A stretch of DNA of 64,000 bases from Limnoperna fortunei (lineage: Eukaryota > Mollusca > Bivalvia > Mytilida > Modiolidae). The stretch covers positions 84,829,756 through 84,893,755 of the forward strand of contig OX104112.1 in NCBI GenBank assembly GCA_944474755.1. Direction: 5' to 3'. Below, piece after piece: positions 60,369-64,000 of the stretch. Position 1 is the stretch's first letter. Every line of letters starts with the position of its first letter. The translations under genes were made by a program, and so were the position numbers. The notes under the pieces were generated by a model that saw only the letters and a list, made by a program, of their open reading frames with translations, made no database searches and was not told the origin of the DNA.

Positions 60369-62181
60369 CGTTTGTTCTGTTGAGACAATACCATTAATAT
60401 AATATCACGTTACGTAACACCTGCGTACAAAGTTAGTTTTTGTAAATTAAAAATTGTTAATGTCTAAAAAAATTATTTTACTGCATTTGCACTTGTATTA
60501 TTAAACATTAAGTGACGTGTTATTTCTTGTCATGGAAATATTTGAAAATTTTTAGCAAACAGGTGAGAGTCGTATAGCGGTTTGGACATACTGTAGCCAA
60601 ATGGATTCCTATTGTTTTCTTGGCTTGTGTTACACCTTATTGCTTATTTACATCGGAGAAATAAGAAACAAATTTGACAGAAGCATAATTTTATTCTAAC
60701 GGTGTCTGCTTTAACTTGTAGTATACGTACTTCAATAGTTGTAAAATCCAATGTTTTCGTTAGCTTCAGTTATCGAAAACATTTTATTTTATGGGGGTCA
60801 CAGCACTCAAATGTCTATTAGTATAAACAACATGTATACCCAATGACCTTATGACTTGGCCTCCACTTCCTCTACTGTCATTTATCTTAATAATTTAATA
60901 GGAACTATCTGTTTACGTAGTAGATATGACAAAACATCTTATTCATCGGAGTCACTGATGTATATTTAACGAACAACGAGGATAGCGTTTAACCATAACA
61001 ACACATTCGTGGTTTCAGAGGTAGGCATTATTCGTTGTATTCATTCTTTGATATTTCTTTTTAAGCTTAGTGCTTAAAAATAGCAAAAAGTCCAAAAATG
61101 TTCTTTCACGTTAAAATTTAAATTATGTAGAACGAACGTATTTATTGAAAGCGAAAATATGAAAGTCCAACGAAAAAATATTAATTTTTTTTGTATTTTG
61201 TATTTCCTAAACTTGTACACAAAATTTTCGCAACTAGAATCCTAATGACGTGGACGCTTTTCCTCTTTGAAGGATCAGGAGTCGCTTTAGGGACCTAAGT
61301 GAGACCAGTTAATCTTAGGCGACACACTTGGATCGAGGCTGGCGAAACCTCGCAAAGATCAAAAGACCTAGCATTTTTGGCATGTAATTATAAATCTTTC
61401 TGAAAGAAATTTAGAGAAATTGAATTCTGTTCTTTGACAAAAGACGATGTAGAAGCCTCGGCTTTTGGGCTTTCGCCAGGCTACGCCACTGTATAAAGTA
61501 TGATTTTTTCTTTATGAAATGATTTTGACGTAAGCCACTGTTATACCAAAGCCACGATAACTAAAAGAATGTGTGTTGTCTACAAGAATAATGAATACGA
61601 TTATATTTTTGGTGAATATATGTTTATTGCTGTGATTTATTTCGATTTAACTTTATAACTCAAAGTAAAGTACTGCAGGTATCAAAGCAATTATTGTGCA
61701 TTAAACAAATATAACAGACTATTTTTGATTTTAACTTTATTTGATAAAAAAATATTCCGAACGCGCTATCCGAGTTTGCGAAGCAAGCTTTTGTTCATCA
61801 CTTTCAGCGTATTTTTAAGCATGATTTGCGGTAGCTGCCTGTGTATTTTGTACTATCTGAATGATTCGGAACAGGATTATATGTGATTCAATGTAGTTGG
61901 TTGTTCAGTTTAAGGTGCCAGCTAAGCAAGTGGTTTTTTTTGTTATAGTCCCAACAGTGTTATATGTGTTTCCTACCCAATACTCTGTTGAAGCTGGTAA
62001 CACTGTTTTCATCAATATTTTGCCGTATTTGACGCTGTTGAAGAAAACCTTTTTAAATAAAACTGAATTATCGCAAAACTTCTTAACAATTGTAACAACG
62101 TATTTTATTCACAGTTTGCTGAATAGCTGCAACATAATTTTAAAACCTATTTCATTTTAATATCACTGACACTTTTTTCAG
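60369..62181. other. Upstream region of the repeat-protein gene
   Basis: No confirmed exon. Near 61341-61349 and 61473-61481 the phrases 'ctggcgaaa' and 'tttcgccag' are inverted in a GC-richer patch that may be a small MITE. The 87-codon frame at 61897-62160 lacks splice support. Confidence 0.35.
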
Positions 62182-63445
62182 ATGATTCCCATTTACGTCT
62201 TCTCTTTACTATGGTGGCTTGGAGATGCCCGTATTGTATTATCCGATTTGACAGGGATGTATCCAAAAGCAGACAAACAGAATAAAATGAGGGTATATAA
62301 AAACATCTTTCGCAATAATATTAATAGAAAATGACCATGAAAAACTGTTACCAGTACACCTCGTGTTTGTTCGGATTTTATTTGAAACTTTCAGCAAAAT
62401 TAAAAAAAAATAATTTAGACTTAAGAAACTACACAAATATGTTGGATCGGCCAACATTTTAGTTGCTGTAAAGTGACAAAAATATTCTTTATAATTGAAA
62501 GTTATCATTCATTTAGACAATAAAGCATTGGGACAGCAAAAAGAATTCCTGAACTTGAACTCCTGTATTATATAATGTTTTTTTTATATCTATACAAGAA
62601 AACTTATTTTCAATCTGTCTCTGACCAATCAGATAATAATTACTAGATTGTTTTCAGTATTTATAGAAACATGTACTTGATAAAACATAAAAAAATTCTT
62701 TTTTCAGGAATCTTTTGCAAATTCAGTTCCTCCTGTTATCGACTTGCCTTTTGTTAAACCCATAGACGATGCTATGAACGATTTTCTAATTCACAGTAAC
62801 TGGGATAATATACTTTCGTCGCTTGAAATGACTGTTTATCGTCGACTTGGAAAACGTATGCCTTTTGTCATATACAGATCTTCACTTGTAGACCATAAAA
62901 CGACTGATAAAGAACTTTTGCCATTTATAAAACATAGGTTTCCACAATCACCAGAATTAATAGATCCACGCACCTTTCAAACAAATTTAGAACCATCTTT
63001 ACCACTGATTCATCAAAAATATGAACAATCACCTGAATTAATAGATCCACGCACCGTTCAAACAAATTTGGAACCATCTTTAACACGGCTTCATCAACAG
63101 TATGAACAATCACCAGAATTAAAAGATCCACGCACCATTCAGACAAATTTAAAAGCATCTTCACCACTGCTTCATCAACAATATGAACAATCACCAGAAT
63201 TAATAGATCCACGCACCGTTCAAACAAATTTAGAAGCATCTTTACCACTACTTCGTCAGCAGTATGAACAATCACCAGAATTAATAGATCCACGCACCGT
63301 TCAAACAAATTTAGAAGCACCTTCACCACTGCTTCATCAACGATATGAACAATCTCCAGAATTAATAGATCCACGCACTATTCCAAAAAATTTGGATGCG
63401 TCTGCACCACTGATTCATCGGCAGCATGAACTATCCCGGAATTAA
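62182..63445 (+). CDS. Secreted protein with 27-residue tandem repeats, two exons
   Basis: Exon 1 is 62182-62292, starting at an ATG directly after 'acttttttcag' and ending at donor GTATAT. Exon 2 is 62708-63445, after acceptor 'attcttttttcag'. Both junctions are phase 0, giving 282 aa. Residues 1 to about 21 form a signal peptide (MIPIYVFSLLWWLGDARIVL). Residues 38-117 are a unique region. Residues 118-279 are six 27-residue repeats with consensus 'SPELIDPRTVQTNLEASLPL' plus 'LHQQYEQ'. No Cys was seen in the repeats. The frame then shifts by one base and stops at 63443-63445, while related repeats continue out of frame. No named family is recognised; a structural or adhesive secreted role is a guess. 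An upstream leader exon is likely since the ATG follows an acceptor. Confidence 0.7.
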
Positions 63446-63640
63446 TAAATCCACGCACTGCGTCAATAAATCTAGAAGCGTCTACACCACTGATTAATCA
63501 ATATTATCAACAATCACCCGAATTAATACATCCACGTAGCATTCAGACAACTTTAAAAGAGTCTGTACCATTCACTTAACAGCAGTATTAACAATCACCG
63601 GAATTAATAGATGCAGACACCAATTTAAGAAGAAGTTACA
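63433..63640 (+). pseudogene. Out-of-frame and decayed repeat units 7-9
   Basis: After an apparent one-base deletion near 63433 the next unit is intact in another frame ('SPELINPRTASINLEASTPL'). Unit 8 is interrupted by TAA codons and unit 9 breaks off after 'SPELIDADTN'. Either the protein once had about nine repeats and lost its C-terminus, or the single-base change is an assembly error and only units 8-9 are decayed. Confidence 0.65.
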
Positions 63641-64000
63641 AGTTAAAAAATCATGCAAGTTCTCCCCTCTCGTTAAGCCATAAATAATAGACATTATTTG
63701 GGTTGTTTTAGGAAAATCTATATCAATCATGATGTGCTGTTATCTACAAATATGAAATTTCATCATCACTTGACGGGCAATCTTATAAATGATCCATACT
63801 TTATTAAATCAAAGCATGTATATAAAAAAGTTTGAGTTACTCATTGCGGAGTTGCAAATAACTATTATTTATCTGATTATTAAAATTATGTAGTTATTCA
63901 ACCGCTTTCGTATTCGTGTTTAAACAAAATATGCTACATCTACAACTACTGAATATATAAATTCTCGTCTAAAGGGATCAGACAGAGGCGAACATAATAT
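63641..64000. other. 3' flank of the repeat-protein gene
   Basis: AT-rich. ATTAAA at about 63803-63808 is a possible polyadenylation signal. No further gene before the window ends. Confidence 0.35.

Noticed and set aside
62925..63374. 149-codon minus-strand frame opposite the 27-residue repeats
   Set aside because: Mirror of the repeat exon: an 81-base period keeps the opposite strand open. The plus strand has the splice sites and signal peptide.

Overview
The window looks like intron- and repeat-rich nuclear DNA of an invertebrate, most likely a bivalve mollusc and possibly a mytilid mussel. The evidence is strong AT bias, small exons with GT-AG borders, tRNA-derived SINEs ending in a conserved 'ACCCGGAGAAAACCC' block, several LINE families, Tc1/hAT/Mutator-like DNA elements, and a segment at 42950-43330 that I recognise as a common bivalve dispersed repeat. 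The taxon is inference. I see no bacterial-type operons, rRNA, genuine tRNA genes or CRISPR arrays.

Three spliced gene models for small secreted proteins can be rebuilt. (1) 22740-23550 minus: two exons, 106 aa, signal peptide, Met/Gly-rich start and six cysteines. (2) 38007-39694 minus: three exons, 117 aa, signal peptide and two canonical EF-hand loops, the second completed only across a splice junction. (3) 62182-63445 plus: two exons, 282 aa, signal peptide and six 27-residue tandem repeats, with further repeats out of frame downstream. A fourth likely gene (46231-46613 minus, 109 aa) has its start codon just inside an exon. Two weaker exon candidates lie at 48762-48939 minus and 49266-49383 plus.

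Most of the rest is mobile DNA. 0-7 kb: a foldback TA-flanked element, a hAT-like MITE, and two almost identical 459-bp elements whose flanking 4-bp repeats are swapped. 7-9.2 kb: a CR1/L2-like LINE with an intact C-terminal reverse transcriptase frame. 10.9-12.7 kb: a 421-bp element with perfect 9-bp target duplications, and a LINE fragment nested in an opposite-strand LINE with a 12-bp target duplication. 13.9-16.9 kb: a 2.9-kb inverted-repeat element with nine copies of a 14-mer. 17-20 kb: LINE remnant, SINEs and a 47-bp minisatellite. 25-29 kb: MITEs, a SINE and a LINE reverse transcriptase relic. 35.5-36 kb: a 37-bp minisatellite. 40.3-41.4 kb: two copies of a long hairpin element. 52-53.6 kb: LINE and Tc1 transposase relics. 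54.3-57.7 kb: a 3.4-kb composite with order A-B-B-A between TTAA sites. 59-60.4 kb: two SINEs.

No pathway links the genes. What they share is a secretory signal peptide, which would fit mantle, foot or haemolymph secretion, but that is inference. Boundaries were read by eye and can be off by a few bases.
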